Shown: positions 1 through 9,092, numbered from the stretch's first letter. The stretch: 43,833 nucleotides of DNA from Nocardia jinanensis (GCF_014645735.1 NZ_BMMH01000035.1:1-43833), one strand, 5' to 3'. Program-made: numbers and translations. Notes: generated by a model from the letters alone, not told the origin.

Positions 1-131
1 AAAAACCAGGTGGAGCCGGTGACCGGGGTAGCGACCCCCGCCCACCGGACTCCCTGAAGACACGCGGAATTGAAGGCTAGCTACCGTATCCGCGAGTCAG
101 CAGCACAGATGCCAGTCGGGCGATGATCAGC
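1..131. repeat. Terminal direct repeat, left copy
   Basis: These 131 bases are identical to the last 131 bases of the window, base for base by eye. The duplication stops exactly at the window ends and cuts through the small gene at 77-292. This is the usual signature of a circular molecule assembled with an overlap, so the repeat is probably an artefact of linearisation rather than a biological element. A packaged phage with terminal redundancy is less likely because no structural or packaging genes are present. Confidence 0.95.
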
Positions 132-292
132 AGGATCGTTGCCTGGCTGGCATCCGTGTTCACGGCATACCAGAGCCCGAAGAGCTCCAGAACGAACGAT
201 CCGACGGAACACCCGTCGACAACTGCGGCCCACCACCTCACCCAGCGGGATGGGGCTTTGGGACTATCCGGTACGAGGGGTTCTCCGGCCAT
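77..292 (-). CDS. Small membrane protein (71 aa), paralog of 36371-36601
   Basis: Function unknown. The start is the ATG at 292, chosen because AAAGGAG lies four bases upstream; the frame stays open upstream but without an RBS. The protein has a polar N-terminus with a PK-x-x-S-x-W-x-R stretch, then a VD-x-C-x-x-GSF-x-LE segment, and a hydrophobic C-terminal half that could form one or two membrane helices. The same pattern recurs in the product of 36371-36601 on this plasmid, so the two are diverged duplicates. A small inner-membrane protein present twice could serve exclusion or envelope functions, but nothing here proves that. The gene straddles the assembly join. Confidence 0.6.
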   Translation of the reverse strand: MAGEPLVPDSPKAPSRWVRWWAAVVDGCSVGSFVLELFGLWYAVNTDASQATILLIIARLASVLLTRGYGS

Positions 293-765
293 TGGACTCC
301 TTTCGGTTTGGACACCGCCCGCAGCAGGCGGGCGGGGGATCTTCTCGACCCCGCGGGAGTCCAGAGCTCCTAACCGAAAGTGCGTCCGGGCGTTGGATGC
401 TCGCTCGAACCGAACGCACAGAAGCTTACGACAGCGGTATGGCAATCCGTAAAGCCCGACCACCCCGGTACATACACCAATAGGGCTACTGGTTGGCAAA
501 TTGTGAGCGAGAAATCACAGTGCCTGCTACACAACCAGATCGGTCACACCAATACCCCGGCCGCCTCGTCTACGACGGCTTTACCCGTTGACCGGGCCCG
601 ACGATGCCCATTCGAGGGCTCTGTGGTCCTTGCGACAAAATTGCCCAAAACCCCGAAATTCATAGCTTTTGAGCATTGGCCGTGAGCTGTCGCACATGAT
701 CCGTATCACGTTTCAAGGGCGGTCAGGCGCAGCGGAACGCACCCTCCCAGCCAGTGCGGATGGAT
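293..765. other. Intergenic region, no confident gene
   Basis: It holds the RBS and presumed promoter of the minus-strand gene ending at 292, and the 3' flank of the exonuclease gene. Open frames here overlap on both strands and lack RBSs, so I treat them as chance. A weak inverted repeat (739-745 with 768-774, GCACCCT arms, long loop) surrounds the exonuclease stop codon and might act as its terminator. Confidence 0.5.
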
Positions 766-2211
766 TCAGGGTGCGGTCATCCTCTGCAGGTGTTCGCGGG
801 TGGTGAGGGTGTCACCGAGGGCGCGGTGGCCGCCGCCGTTGGGTAGCCACCGGTAGCTGCGGGCGTGTTCGGTGCGGGGGATCATCACGTCGGCCCAGTG
901 CGCCGAGCGGGTCAGTCGGGTGCGGGTGATGCCGTGGTGGGCGCAGTCGGCGGCGATGACGTGGCGGTCGTAGTTGGCGTTGTAGGCCAGGATGGTGCGG
1001 CCCTTGGTGATCCGGAGCAGCCGCTTGTACACCGCCGGCCACGTGGGAACGCCGGGGGCGGTGACCTGTTCGTCGGTCAGTCCGTGGATCGCTGCGGCGC
1101 CGGGTTCGATCGGGCGGCCGGGGTTGACCAGGGTGTCGAGCAGGGTTTTGCCGGTGCAGGCGTCGATGACGGCGATTTCGCAGACCGCGCCGTAGAGGTC
1201 GGTGGTCTCGGTATCGAGGATGACCGCGGCGCCGGGGGCGAGCATGGCCCGGGCGAACCGGATCGCGGCACCGACATCGGAGTGCAGCTGGATCACGTCG
1301 CGGTGCTGGCGCAGTACGGGGTTGGCCTCGATCGCGGCCTCGACATCGGCCTTGGTCGGTCCGCCGGGAATGCGTTCCCAGTCGATCTCCCACACGTCCG
1401 GACCCTGGACCCACCATCCCCACATCTCGATGTGGTGATCGGCACCGAACCCCTGGAGGAAGGCGCGGATCACCTGCGCCCGGGACGCCTTGCGGCCGCC
1501 GACGATCTCGAGCAGCGGCGATTTCTCGCCCTTGGGGCAGGCCCGCACCTGCTCCCAGTCGATATCGGGCAGTTCCCGCAGGGCCTCGACGTCCCCGGTC
1601 CGGTACAGCGGCACCGCGACGGTGCGATACCGGCCGACCTCCTTGTGGTGGTGCAGTTTCGGCGCCACCCAGCCCGCCTCGACAGCGATATCGAAGTGCC
1701 GGCGGGCGCAGTCGAGCAGTTCGGTCGCGGCCTGGTCGGCGGTGACCAGCCGGTCCAGGCGCACCTGCTCGGCCAGGTCCTCCTCGGCCGCCAGGGCCTC
1801 GATATCGGCGCGGGCGTACCGGCCGAACCGGCCGCGCTCGATCTGCCGATCGTGGGCCACGGTCGCCAGTTCCCGCACTCCGATACCGACCGCGGCCGCC
1901 GCGTCCTCCGGCGCCAGCGAGGCCGCCACCCAGGCCAGCCGCTCGTCGATGACCGGGGTGACCTGTTCCGAGGTGAGGGCATCGATGTGTTCGGGCCGGA
2001 ACAGGTCGTAGCGGCGCCCGCGCTTGGTGTAGACATCCGCCACCTGCAGCGCACCGGCGCGTAGCAGCGCGTCGATATCGGCGGCCTCCACCGCCAGCCC
2101 GGTCCGCTCGGCCAACCGCGCCGCGCAGCGGACCGCGCCGACCGGATGCTCCTTCTTCACCGGTGCTACGGCCCCGGCCGTTGGTGGCTGATCGGCTGTC
2201 GATGTGGTCAT
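766..2211 (-). CDS. DEDDh 3'-5' exonuclease (DnaQ/epsilon-like), 481 aa
   Basis: Predicted exonuclease that removes nucleotides from DNA or RNA 3' ends using two metal ions. The C-terminal third (about residues 325-475) carries the full DEDDh set: Exo I DTETT with D333 and E335, Exo II NYDRHV with D415, and Exo III HRALGD with H462 and D467. The N-terminal 300 residues are unlike DnaQ; they are helical, rich in charged residues and may be a DNA-binding region. I chose the ATG at 2211 (MTTSTADQ) because GAGGGG lies upstream; a longer start at 2268 has an unlikely leader. It is transcribed away from the traA region. Plasmid-borne DEDDh enzymes may help process transferred single strands, but this is inference. 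Confidence 0.85.
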   Translation of the reverse strand: MTTSTADQPPTAGAVAPVKKEHPVGAVRCAARLAERTGLAVEAADIDALLRAGALQVADVYTKRGRRYDLFRPEHIDALTSEQVTPVIDERLAWVAASLAPEDAAAAVGIGVRELATVAHDRQIERGRFGRYARADIEALAAEEDLAEQVRLDRLVTADQAATELLDCARRHFDIAVEAGWVAPKLHHHKEVGRYRTVAVPLYRTGDVEALRELPDIDWEQVRACPKGEKSPLLEIVGGRKASRAQVIRAFLQGFGADHHIEMWGWWVQGPDVWEIDWERIPGGPTKADVEAAIEANPVLRQHRDVIQLHSDVGAAIRFARAMLAPGAAVILDTETTDLYGAVCEIAVIDACTGKTLLDTLVNPGRPIEPGAAAIHGLTDEQVTAPGVPTWPAVYKRLLRITKGRTILAYNANYDRHVIAADCAHHGITRTRLTRSAHWADVMIPRTEHARSYRWLPNGGGHRALGDTLTTREHLQRMTAP

Positions 2212-2313
2212 CGCGGATATCCCCTCACTGGTGCGGATTCTGGGTCGCTCACGAGCACAGTAAACCACAGAACTACGACACGAAAACTATTGTCTACCAG
2301 CAGAAACAAGGTA

Positions 2314-2332
2314 AAGTATCCATATGGAAACT
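2314..2332. repeat. 19-bp direct repeat copy 1 / operator candidate
   Basis: AAGTATCCATATGGAAACT occurs here and exactly again at 2973-2991. Its core TCCATATGGA is a perfect 10-bp palindrome, and the ATG of the downstream gene (2324) lies inside it. A repressor bound here would block both transcription and translation start. The neighbouring RHH-type protein is the obvious candidate ligand. Confidence 0.6.
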
Positions 2333-2968
2333 AACGCCGGAGCGGCGCCGGACGAGCCCGTGGAACCCGATCCGGACGACGAATCCGAGCAGCCGCCGAA
2401 CCCCGCGCGGCACTACTCGACCGGCAGGCTCACCGCCGCGCAGGCGCGGGTGCTCAGCCGCTGGCGCCGCCAGCTCACCGTGATGGATCCGCGCTGGCCC
2501 ACTCGCGATCACCGCCCGCCGGCGTCGAGTTCGGATTGCCTCGCGGCCGCAGTCACCGATCTGCTCGACCGCGCCGAACCCACGCATCTCGAACTGATCC
2601 GCTACGGCGACCGGATCCGCAAGGCCATGACCGCGACCCGCGGCCGCGGGGCCCCGGCGGTGTCGGTGGTCTCCTTCTACCTGCCCGCCGGATACGCCGC
2701 CCGGCTCGACGCGATGCTCGCCGACGCCCAGGAGCACCACCGCGACCTGCTCGACGCGGCGCGCGAAGGAGTGCTCACCGAACCGGGTCTGCCGTCCAAG
2801 GCCTACAAGCTGCCCGCCGGAACCGTCGCCCGACTCGCGATCGACCGCTGGGCGCGCCGCTCCCCCACCGCGGTGATCGCCGACGCTGTCGCCTACGGGG
2901 GCTACCACCACACCCAGGTCCACCGCGCCCGCGCCGACATGGGAATCGCCGACACCCACCCCACCTGA
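2324..2968 (+). CDS. Putative tandem RHH DNA-binding protein, TraY/TrwA-like relaxosome accessory candidate (214 aa)
   Basis: Not recognised by family, but its position directly upstream of a MobF relaxase is where TrwA/TraY accessory proteins sit. The protein has an acidic N-terminus, then two segments that look like copies of one RHH-style unit: a strand plus helix beginning YLPAGYAARLDAML near residue 120 and a second beginning KLPAGTVARLAIDRW near residue 165. F-plasmid TraY is also a tandem RHH protein. The ATG is embedded in a palindromic 19-bp repeat found again before traA, consistent with autoregulation. AAGG precedes the start. The relaxosome role is inference; it could also be a plain repressor. 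Confidence 0.55.
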   Translation: METNAGAAPDEPVEPDPDDESEQPPNPARHYSTGRLTAAQARVLSRWRRQLTVMDPRWPTRDHRPPASSSDCLAAAVTDLLDRAEPTHLELIRYGDRIRKAMTATRGRGAPAVSVVSFYLPAGYAARLDAMLADAQEHHRDLLDAAREGVLTEPGLPSKAYKLPAGTVARLAIDRWARRSPTAVIADAVAYGGYHHTQVHRARADMGIADTHPT

Positions 2969-2972
2969 ATCG

Positions 2973-2991
2973 AAGTATCCATATGGAAACT
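2973..2991. repeat. 19-bp direct repeat copy 2 / operator candidate
   Basis: Exact copy of 2314-2332, placed just after the stop of the RHH-like gene and before the candidate oriT and traA. It includes an ATG opening a 113-codon frame that ends in TGATG overlapping the traA start. That frame is low-complexity, without a good RBS, and is probably not a gene. The duplicated site suggests shared control of the accessory gene and traA. Confidence 0.55.
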
Positions 2992-3117
2992 GAGACCGGC
3001 TCGCGGAGTTCTGGGCGGGGTCCGGTCCGAATGTGCTGCCGCACGGGCTCCGCCCGCTTGCCACCGACACCACGCGGCCGGCCGGAATCGCGGGCGGGTG
3101 TGAAACCACTTCATTTA

Positions 3118-3306
3118 CCTCTCGCTCTCCCATTCCTCACACCCCTCCACCACCACAACCCCCTATTTCTCACCACCTCCTCACCACACCACCGCCCACT
3201 CACTTTCCCTCTCCCACCACCACTCTCACCCTCTCCTCACAAATTTCTTTCACACCTGGTGCTCCCAGGTCACGAGAAGATCACGGCGAATTGCCCGATT
3301 TCGGGC
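3118..3306. other. oriT: Candidate oriT: G-poor tract plus two hairpins upstream of traA
   Basis: From 3125 to 3257 the plus strand holds a single G (3194) in 133 bases, made of CAC, CTC and TTC runs, in a plasmid that is otherwise high in G. It is followed by two perfect inverted repeats: ACCTGG/CCAGGT (3254-3259 and 3265-3270, 5-base loop) and GCCCGA/TCGGGC (3293-3298 and 3301-3306, 2-base loop). It sits between the accessory gene and traA, the usual oriT place for MobF systems. The nic site cannot be assigned from sequence alone. No convincing gene lies in 2969-3323. Confidence 0.5.
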
Positions 3307-3323
3307 GTAGCGTCGAAATTGTG

Positions 3324-6300
3324 ATGTCGCTGGCGAAACTCGGTACCGGAGACGGTTTCCGCTATTACCTGCGCAACATCGCGACCAACGACATCGACGA
3401 CCGAGGCCCCACACAGAACCTGTCGGGCTACTACAGCGAGCGCGGTGAGGCTCCCGGCCGCTGGCTCGGATCCGGGTTGGATGAGGTCGGTATCGCCGAG
3501 GGCGAGCCGGTGACCGAAGCCCAGATGCGCGCGGTGTTCGGTCACGGGTTCCATCCGAATGCCGAGGCGATGATCGCCGCCGAGATCGACGCGCTGATGG
3601 CCGACGGCAGCTCGTATCAGGTGGCGAAGAGTTCGGCGATCCGGAAGGCCCGGCTGGGCCCGCGGTTCAGCGTTCACAGCGAGGCCGACTACTCCTACCG
3701 CGCGGAATGCACTCGCGCCTACGCCGCCTACAACACCGAACGCGGCCGCGTCGACTACGCCCCGATCCCGGCCGGAGAGCGCGACCGGATCGCCACCGAG
3801 GTCGCGGTGGGCATGTTCGGCGAGGAAACCGGGCGGGCGCCGCTGAACGAGCGGGAACTGTCGGGCTGGGTGGCACGGGCATCGCAGCCCGCACGTAAGA
3901 CCGTGGCCGGGTTCGACTTGACGTTTACCCCGGTCAAGAGCATTTCGGCGGTGTGGGCCCTGGCGTCTCAGCAGGACGCGGCCGAGATCGAGGCCGCCCA
4001 CCATGCCGCGATCGCCGACACGCTCGCGTTCATCGAGCGCGATGTCCTGCGCACGAGGGTGGGCCGCCACAGCGTGCGCCAGGTCGAGGTCGCCGGCCTG
4101 ATGGCCACGGCGTTCGATCACCGTTCGTCCCGCGCCGGTGACCCGCTACTGCATACCCACGTTGTCGTGTCCAACCTGGTCAAACGCGGTGACGGGCAGT
4201 GGGGCTGCATCGACGGACGGGCCATGTACAAGTGGAAGGTCACCGCCTCCGAGCTGTACAACTCGCGGCTGGAGCATCACCTCGAACTCCGGCTCGGGAT
4301 GCGGTTCACCGAACGGACAGCGCGCCGCGGTAAGCGGGCGGTCCGCGAGGTCGAGGGCGTGGATCTGCGACTGACCGAGGCATGGTCGAAACGTTCGGCG
4401 GCCATCGACGCCGAACTCACCCGGCGCACCGCGCAGTTCCTCGCCGATCACGGCCGCGAACCGACACCGGAGATCCTGTACGACCTGGCCCAAGAAGCCA
4501 CCTTGAAAACCCGAGGTCACAAACCCGACGCCCGGACCCGCGCCGAGGAACGACAAGAGTGGCGCCGCGACGCCGAACAGATCCTCGGCGGGCCCGCCAC
4601 GATCTCGCAGCTGCTGGCCGAGGCCTTGCACCGCCCGGCCCCTCCCCGGGATCCAGTGGACCCGGGCACTGTCGCTACCCAGGTGGTGGCGGTAGTCGCC
4701 GAAACCCGGGCGACCTGGGGAATCAACCACATCCGTGCGGAAACCGAACGCCAACTCCGCGGCCGCGTCGATCCGCACGACTGGGCCACCACCACCGATG
4801 CGGTCCTGGCTGCCGCGCTCGCACCACCACTGTCGATCCCGCGCGGCACCCACGACCCCGGGACCGCGCCGGGGGTGCTGGCCCGCAGCGACGGCACCAG
4901 CGTGTACGCCACGACCAAGGCCCAGCTCTACACCAGCCCCGAAATCGTCGCCGCCGAACAGCGGCTGATCGCGGCGAGCCTGCAAACAGGCGGCCGCACC
5001 CTCCCCGCCAGCGCGGTGGATACCGCCCTGGTGGAGTTCGCCGCCAACCACGACGGCGCCGAACTCAACCCCGAACAGCAGGCGATGGTGCGCGAACTCG
5101 CCGGATCCGGAGCCCGGCTGCAGGTCGCGATCGCGCCCGCCGGCACCGGCAAAACCACCGCAGTCGCCACCCTGGCCCGCGCCTGGACCGGCGACGGCGC
5201 CACCGTGGTCGGCCTGGCCCCCACCGGCTCCGCGGCCGCGAACCTGCAAAACGAACTCGGCCATCACTGCGCCACCGTCGATATGCTGCTCACCCTCACC
5301 CGCACCGACCGGCCCGAATCCGACCTACCCGAGTGGGTGCGCGTGATCGGCCCGGACACGCTGGTGGTGCTCGACGAGGCCGCGAAAACCCCCACCCTCG
5401 CCCTGGACTCGGCGGTTTCCTGGCTGCTGGAACGCGGCGCCAGTATCCGCGCGGTGGGCGATGACCGGCAGCTGGCATCGGTGGCCGCCGGTGGAGTGAT
5501 CCGCGATATCGTCCACCACGCCGGAGCGTCCACCCTCACCCGCGTGGTCCGGTTCGCCGACCCGGGTGAGCAGGCCGCCAGCCTCGCACTGCGCGAAGGC
5601 GATCCGGCTGCCATCGCCTACTACGCCGACCACAACCGGATCCACGTCGGTGCCCTCGGTGATGCGGTGACCTCGGCGTGGCGGGGCTGGCGCGCCGATA
5701 CCGTCCAAGGCCGCGACAGCATCCTGCTCGCCCCGACCCGGGATCTGGTCTCCCAGCTCAACGCCCTCGCCCGGACCGAACGCCTCACCCGCACCGGCGA
5801 ACCGGCCGGGCCCGAAGTCCAGCTCGGCGACGGACTGGCAGCGTCGGCCGGCGACATCATCACCACCCGGCGCAACCACTACGGGCTGTGGTTCTCGCGG
5901 ACCGACCATGTGAGGAACGGTTACCGCTGGCAGGTCCGCACTGTGCACGACGACGGCCGGATCACCGCCGCGCACCTGGGATCCGGGAAGCTCGTCACGC
6001 TGCCCGCCGATTACGTCGCCGAGCATGTCGATCTCGGCTACGCGACCACGATCGACACCGCCCAGGGCCTCACCGTCGACACCTGCCACGGCGTGCTCAC
6101 CGGGCAGGAGTCCCGCGCCCAGCTCTACGTCCTCGCGACCCGTGCCCGGGCAGGCTCGCACCTGTACCTGGCGACCGCCGACACCGGCGACGACCTGGGC
6201 AACACCCACACCTGGCGCAACCTGCACCCGCCGACCGCGCTGGACATGCTGACCGAGATCCTCGCCCGCGAGGGCACCCAGACCTCGGCGACCACCACCG

Positions 6301-8018
6301 AACGCGAAGCCAACGACCCGCACCGCCAACTCGCTCATGAGGTCGACGCCTACCTCGACGCACTCGGCGTCACCGCCGAAGCGATCCTCGGCGAGACCCA
6401 CCGCGCCGAGATCACCGAGGCCGCCGAACGGCTCGTACCCGGGATCACCGACGAGGAAGCCTGGCCGGTCCTGCGCCAAACCCTGAACCTGATCGCACTC
6501 GAAGGCGCGGACCCGGTTGCCGCGCTCGACCAGGCGGTGCGCGCCCGCGAACTCGGCACCGCCGACGACAAAGCGGCCGTGCTGGACTGGCGCATCGGCT
6601 ACCGCACCGGCGCCGGACCCCTGGCCTGGCTGCCCGCCGTCCCGGACCGGCTCCGCGACGACCCGACCTACGGGGAACATCTACGGGGTCGGGAAACCCA
6701 GATCCGGGATATGGCCGCCCGGATCACCCACGAGGTCGAGGCGTGGACGCGGGAGACCGCCCCGGTGTGGGCCACCCGCCTGCACGGGATCGACCCCGAG
6801 CTCACCGGCGAACTGGCGGTATGGCGCGCCGCCCACGCGATTCCGGATCCCGACCGGCGCCCCACCGGCCCGCGCTGCTACCCGGTCGACGAACGCACCG
6901 CCCAGGACCGCCTGGACCGCGCGGTCGCCGAGCGGATCGGCGCACTCGATGCGCACACCCGCCGGTGGTCGACGCTGGCCCGCGGTGTCGACGAGCGGAT
7001 CACCGGTGACCCGTACTTCCCGGACCTGGCCGAACAGCTCTCCCACGCCGAAGCCGCCGGCCACGACGTAGACACCGCGGCCCGGGAAGCTGCCGCCGAG
7101 CGGCCGTTGCCGTATGAGCAGCCCGCGGCCGCGCTGCACTGGCGGCTCACCGAACCCCTCGGCGAAGCCGGTGACCCCGAACGGATCCGCGATTTCCTGC
7201 GCGAGGACCCGGTCCGCCGCCTCGACGACCGGCAGCTGCAGCAGGCCGCCGCCTGGCGCCGCAGCCAGCTCAACGACCCGGCCGAAGTCAACATCGGCGC
7301 CCGCAGCCAACTGCTCGACGCCCAGGAACGGATGCAGAAGCTCACCGACCGCTACAACCACAGCAAGACAGTGTTCGAACCGCTCCGGGAAGCCATCCGC
7401 GCCGAGAACGCCCGTGCCAAGGCAGAACGCGACTACTGGACCGCGCAACGGGTCTACCTCGACGCCGAACGCACCCACAACACCACCAGCCGCTGGCACT
7501 GGATCGAACGCGAACAGCTCGCCGCGAAGCTACGCACCGCCGAGACCGAGCGGGACCAGGCCAAAACCGAACTCGCCGCGGCCACCGCCCGCGTCGATGC
7601 GGCCGCACAGAAGGCTGGCGGCTACCCGAGCGGATGGACCCACGACCTGGCCCAGGCCGAGACCGCTATCGAGAACTACACCGACGACCTCGAAGCCGTG
7701 CAGGACACCATCGCCTACCACGAGAAAGAAATCGCACGCCTCGACCAGCGCAACACCCACATCAGCGAACAACTCGACACCCTCGAAACCGAACAGCAAC
7801 GCCGCACCGACCTACCCGGCCCCATGCGCACCGCCGAACAACAGGCCCGCCAACAGATCACCGACCCCACCGACCGCCAAGACAAGCAGTGGGGCTACGA
7901 CTTCCGGCCGCCCGAAACCCCCGCCCAGGTCAAACGCCGCGAACGAAGCCACTACCGCGACTTCCACCAACCCGGAATGTCGCGCGGGCCCAGCCGCGGC
8001 GGCGGGCTCGGCATGTAG
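3324..8018 (+). CDS. traA: MobF-family conjugative relaxase-helicase TraA (1,564 aa)
   Basis: Nicks oriT, stays covalently bound to the 5' end and unwinds the strand for transfer. The N-terminal TrwC-type relaxase has a paired tyrosine (Y14, Y15) and the metal-binding histidines H266, H277 and H279 in an HTHVV context. The helicase half has Walker A APAGTGKTT with K610 and Walker B VVLDEA with D684 and E685, and UvrD/RecD-like motifs up to about residue 970. The C-terminal 500 residues are charged and largely coiled coil. I chose the ATG at 3324, or the in-frame GTG at 3321; an upstream extension to 3033 would cross the G-poor tract and is unlikely. No strong RBS is visible. It ends at a hairpin convergent with the next gene. 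Confidence 0.93.
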   Translation: MSLAKLGTGDGFRYYLRNIATNDIDDRGPTQNLSGYYSERGEAPGRWLGSGLDEVGIAEGEPVTEAQMRAVFGHGFHPNAEAMIAAEIDALMADGSSYQVAKSSAIRKARLGPRFSVHSEADYSYRAECTRAYAAYNTERGRVDYAPIPAGERDRIATEVAVGMFGEETGRAPLNERELSGWVARASQPARKTVAGFDLTFTPVKSISAVWALASQQDAAEIEAAHHAAIADTLAFIERDVLRTRVGRHSVRQVEVAGLMATAFDHRSSRAGDPLLHTHVVVSNLVKRGDGQWGCIDGRAMYKWKVTASELYNSRLEHHLELRLGMRFTERTARRGKRAVREVEGVDLRLTEAWSKRSAAIDAELTRRTAQFLADHGREPTPEILYDLAQEATLKTRGHKPDARTRAEERQEWRRDAEQILGGPATISQLLAEALHRPAPPRDPVDPGTVATQVVAVVAETRATWGINHIRAETERQLRGRVDPHDWATTTDAVLAAALAPPLSIPRGTHDPGTAPGVLARSDGTSVYATTKAQLYTSPEIVAAEQRLIAASLQTGGRTLPASAVDTALVEFAANHDGAELNPEQQAMVRELAGSGARLQVAIAPAGTGKTTAVATLARAWTGDGATVVGLAPTGSAAANLQNELGHHCATVDMLLTLTRTDRPESDLPEWVRVIGPDTLVVLDEAAKTPTLALDSAVSWLLERGASIRAVGDDRQLASVAAGGVIRDIVHHAGASTLTRVVRFADPGEQAASLALREGDPAAIAYYADHNRIHVGALGDAVTSAWRGWRADTVQGRDSILLAPTRDLVSQLNALARTERLTRTGEPAGPEVQLGDGLAASAGDIITTRRNHYGLWFSRTDHVRNGYRWQVRTVHDDGRITAAHLGSGKLVTLPADYVAEHVDLGYATTIDTAQGLTVDTCHGVLTGQESRAQLYVLATRARAGSHLYLATADTGDDLGNTHTWRNLHPPTALDMLTEILAREGTQTSATTTEREANDPHRQLAHEVDAYLDALGVTAEAILGETHRAEITEAAERLVPGITDEEAWPVLRQTLNLIALEGADPVAALDQAVRARELGTADDKAAVLDWRIGYRTGAGPLAWLPAVPDRLRDDPTYGEHLRGRETQIRDMAARITHEVEAWTRETAPVWATRLHGIDPELTGELAVWRAAHAIPDPDRRPTGPRCYPVDERTAQDRLDRAVAERIGALDAHTRRWSTLARGVDERITGDPYFPDLAEQLSHAEAAGHDVDTAAREAAAERPLPYEQPAAALHWRLTEPLGEAGDPERIRDFLREDPVRRLDDRQLQQAAAWRRSQLNDPAEVNIGARSQLLDAQERMQKLTDRYNHSKTVFEPLREAIRAENARAKAERDYWTAQRVYLDAERTHNTTSRWHWIEREQLAAKLRTAETERDQAKTELAAATARVDAAAQKAGGYPSGWTHDLAQAETAIENYTDDLEAVQDTIAYHEKEIARLDQRNTHISEQLDTLETEQQRRTDLPGPMRTAEQQARQQITDPTDRQDKQWGYDFRPPETPAQVKRRERSHYRDFHQPGMSRGPSRGGGLGM

Positions 8019-8034
8019 ACCCGCCGGCCCGCTC

Positions 8035-8053
8035 GCGTAGCCCCGAGCTACGC
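8035..8053. terminator. Hairpin between convergent genes
   Basis: Inverted repeat GCGTAGC/GCTACGC (8035-8041 and 8047-8053) with a 5-base loop, between the end of traA and the end of the minus-strand DUF6011-like gene. It overlaps the stop of the latter. No strong T run follows, so it may be a weak or Rho-assisted bidirectional terminator. Confidence 0.5.
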
Positions 8054-8230
8054 TGCGATATCGAACAACGCCCACTCGCCTGCGGCCGCCGCACGCTGTT
8101 CCGCCCGCTCACGGATCGCGCAGGTAGGCCCGATGCCCTCGGCAATCGAACGGGGTGACAGGAGCCATCCGTGGCAGCGGCGGCAGTGGACCACCAGTTT
8201 CACGGTGGGCCGTTCATCGGTATCGGCCAT
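8048..8230 (-). CDS. DUF6011-like zinc-ribbon protein (60 aa)
   Basis: Small protein with C-x2-CHGWLLSP-x-SIAEGIGPTC, the pattern of the DUF6011 family common on actinobacterial plasmids and phages: a short cysteine knuckle followed by a third cysteine after a G-I-G-P turn. It probably binds zinc; the cellular role is unknown. The start is well supported by GGAGGAG six bases before the ATG at 8230. It is convergent with traA. Confidence 0.75.
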   Translation of the reverse strand: MADTDERPTVKLVVHCRRCHGWLLSPRSIAEGIGPTCAIRERAEQRAAAAGEWALFDIAA

Positions 8231-8318
8231 CTTTCTCCTCCGGCCAGGTCAGCTCTGCCGTGAGGATCGCATGCCACCCCGACAACCACCGTCCGTCTCG
8301 AGCCGGGACGGGGTGGTG

Positions 8319-8510
8319 TCAGTCGCCGGGTTCCACCTTCGACAAGGCTGTCAGCGGCATGGTGAAGGGGTATCTACCAGGGGCGGATTCTTCTACCGAC
8401 TCGATCACGGCCCGGCCCTCGACGGTGTCGATCTCGTTCACGACGAAGATCGACACACCGGACTGGCCGATCCTTACCTGGTCGCCGACTTCGATCACAC
8501 ACAGGAGCAT
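8319..8510 (-). CDS. Small beta-rich hypothetical protein (63 aa)
   Basis: No firm family. The sequence alternates short strands (VGDQVRIGQSG, IFVVNEIDTVEGRAVIESV), resembling small SH3-like barrels such as YodC-type proteins. The ATG at 8510 faces the GTG of the next gene across ten bases. Only a weak purine stretch precedes it. The longer frame upstream is basic and overlaps the opposite gene, so I trimmed it. Confidence 0.45.
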   Translation of the reverse strand: MLLCVIEVGDQVRIGQSGVSIFVVNEIDTVEGRAVIESVEESAPGRYPFTMPLTALSKVEPGD

Positions 8511-8520
8511 ACTCGCACAT

Positions 8521-8847
8521 GTGTTCGAATCTTGGAGCGACGAGTTCTCGGCCCCGCTGCGGCGTGTCCTGGATCCACCGGCCCCGGTCCTGGTGGACCT
8601 GACCGCCGTCCTCGCACCCGCCCCCGGATACCGCCGCGATGAGGTCTCGATGCGCACCAAGACCGCCGGCCTGGACACCACCGCCACCGTGCCCGGGCTG
8701 CTGCACGCCTGGGCACGCACGATCACCGGCGGCTGGATCGGGCTCGTCCACCTCGCGATCCCCACCGGCAATCGCAGCGGATACGTCGAAACTAGGCAGT
8801 GGTGCCCCGCTCACGCGCTGACTCCGAACGAGAACCCCGCACGCTGA
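8521..8847 (+). CDS. Hypothetical protein (108 aa)
   Basis: The C-terminal half reads like a compact folded protein (HAWARTITGGWIGLVHLAIP), a style common in small actinobacterial proteins of unknown role. The first plausible start is the GTG at 8521, with AGGAG 13 bases upstream, longer than ideal. It is divergent from 8319-8510 and lies just before the toxin-antitoxin pair. Confidence 0.45.
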   Translation: MFESWSDEFSAPLRRVLDPPAPVLVDLTAVLAPAPGYRRDEVSMRTKTAGLDTTATVPGLLHAWARTITGGWIGLVHLAIPTGNRSGYVETRQWCPAHALTPNENPAR

Positions 8848-8888
8848 TACAGCTGGCTATGCACCGTGTCCGCTGTAAAGTTGGGTGT

Positions 8889-9092
8889 ATGAGTGTGCGC
8901 ATGAATATCTCTCTGGATGACGACCTCGCGGACCGGCTCCGCACCGCCAGCGACGGTCGGCCATCGGAATACATCGCCCGCGCGATCCGCGCCCGCATGG
9001 TCGAAGACGAACTGCGGGCCCTGCCCGACGCCGAGGCCGACTGGCACGCCGAGGCCGAACAGTCCGCCGAGTCCCTGTTCGAGGCGCGGTGA
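8889..9092 (+). CDS. RHH-type antitoxin (67 aa)
   Basis: A beta strand (MSVRMNISLDDDLADRLR) followed by two helices (RPSEYIARAIRARMVEDELR) fits a MetJ/Arc-type RHH antitoxin that binds its own promoter and neutralises the toxin through its acidic C-terminal tail. The start is ATG 8889; no clear RBS is present. A toxin-like gene follows after 45 bases. In the gap a minimal frame (GTG 9089 to TGA 9145, 18 codons) overlaps the antitoxin stop by four bases and spans the toxin start, possibly carrying ribosomes across. Confidence 0.7.
   Translation: MSVRMNISLDDDLADRLRTASDGRPSEYIARAIRARMVEDELRALPDAEADWHAEAEQSAESLFEAR

Noticed and set aside
2983..3324. 113-codon frame starting in the second 19-bp repeat and ending TGATG on traA
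   Set aside because: Low-complexity Pro/His/Ser/Leu translation of the G-poor tract with no RBS. The stop/start overlap is probably chance, although a leader role cannot be excluded.
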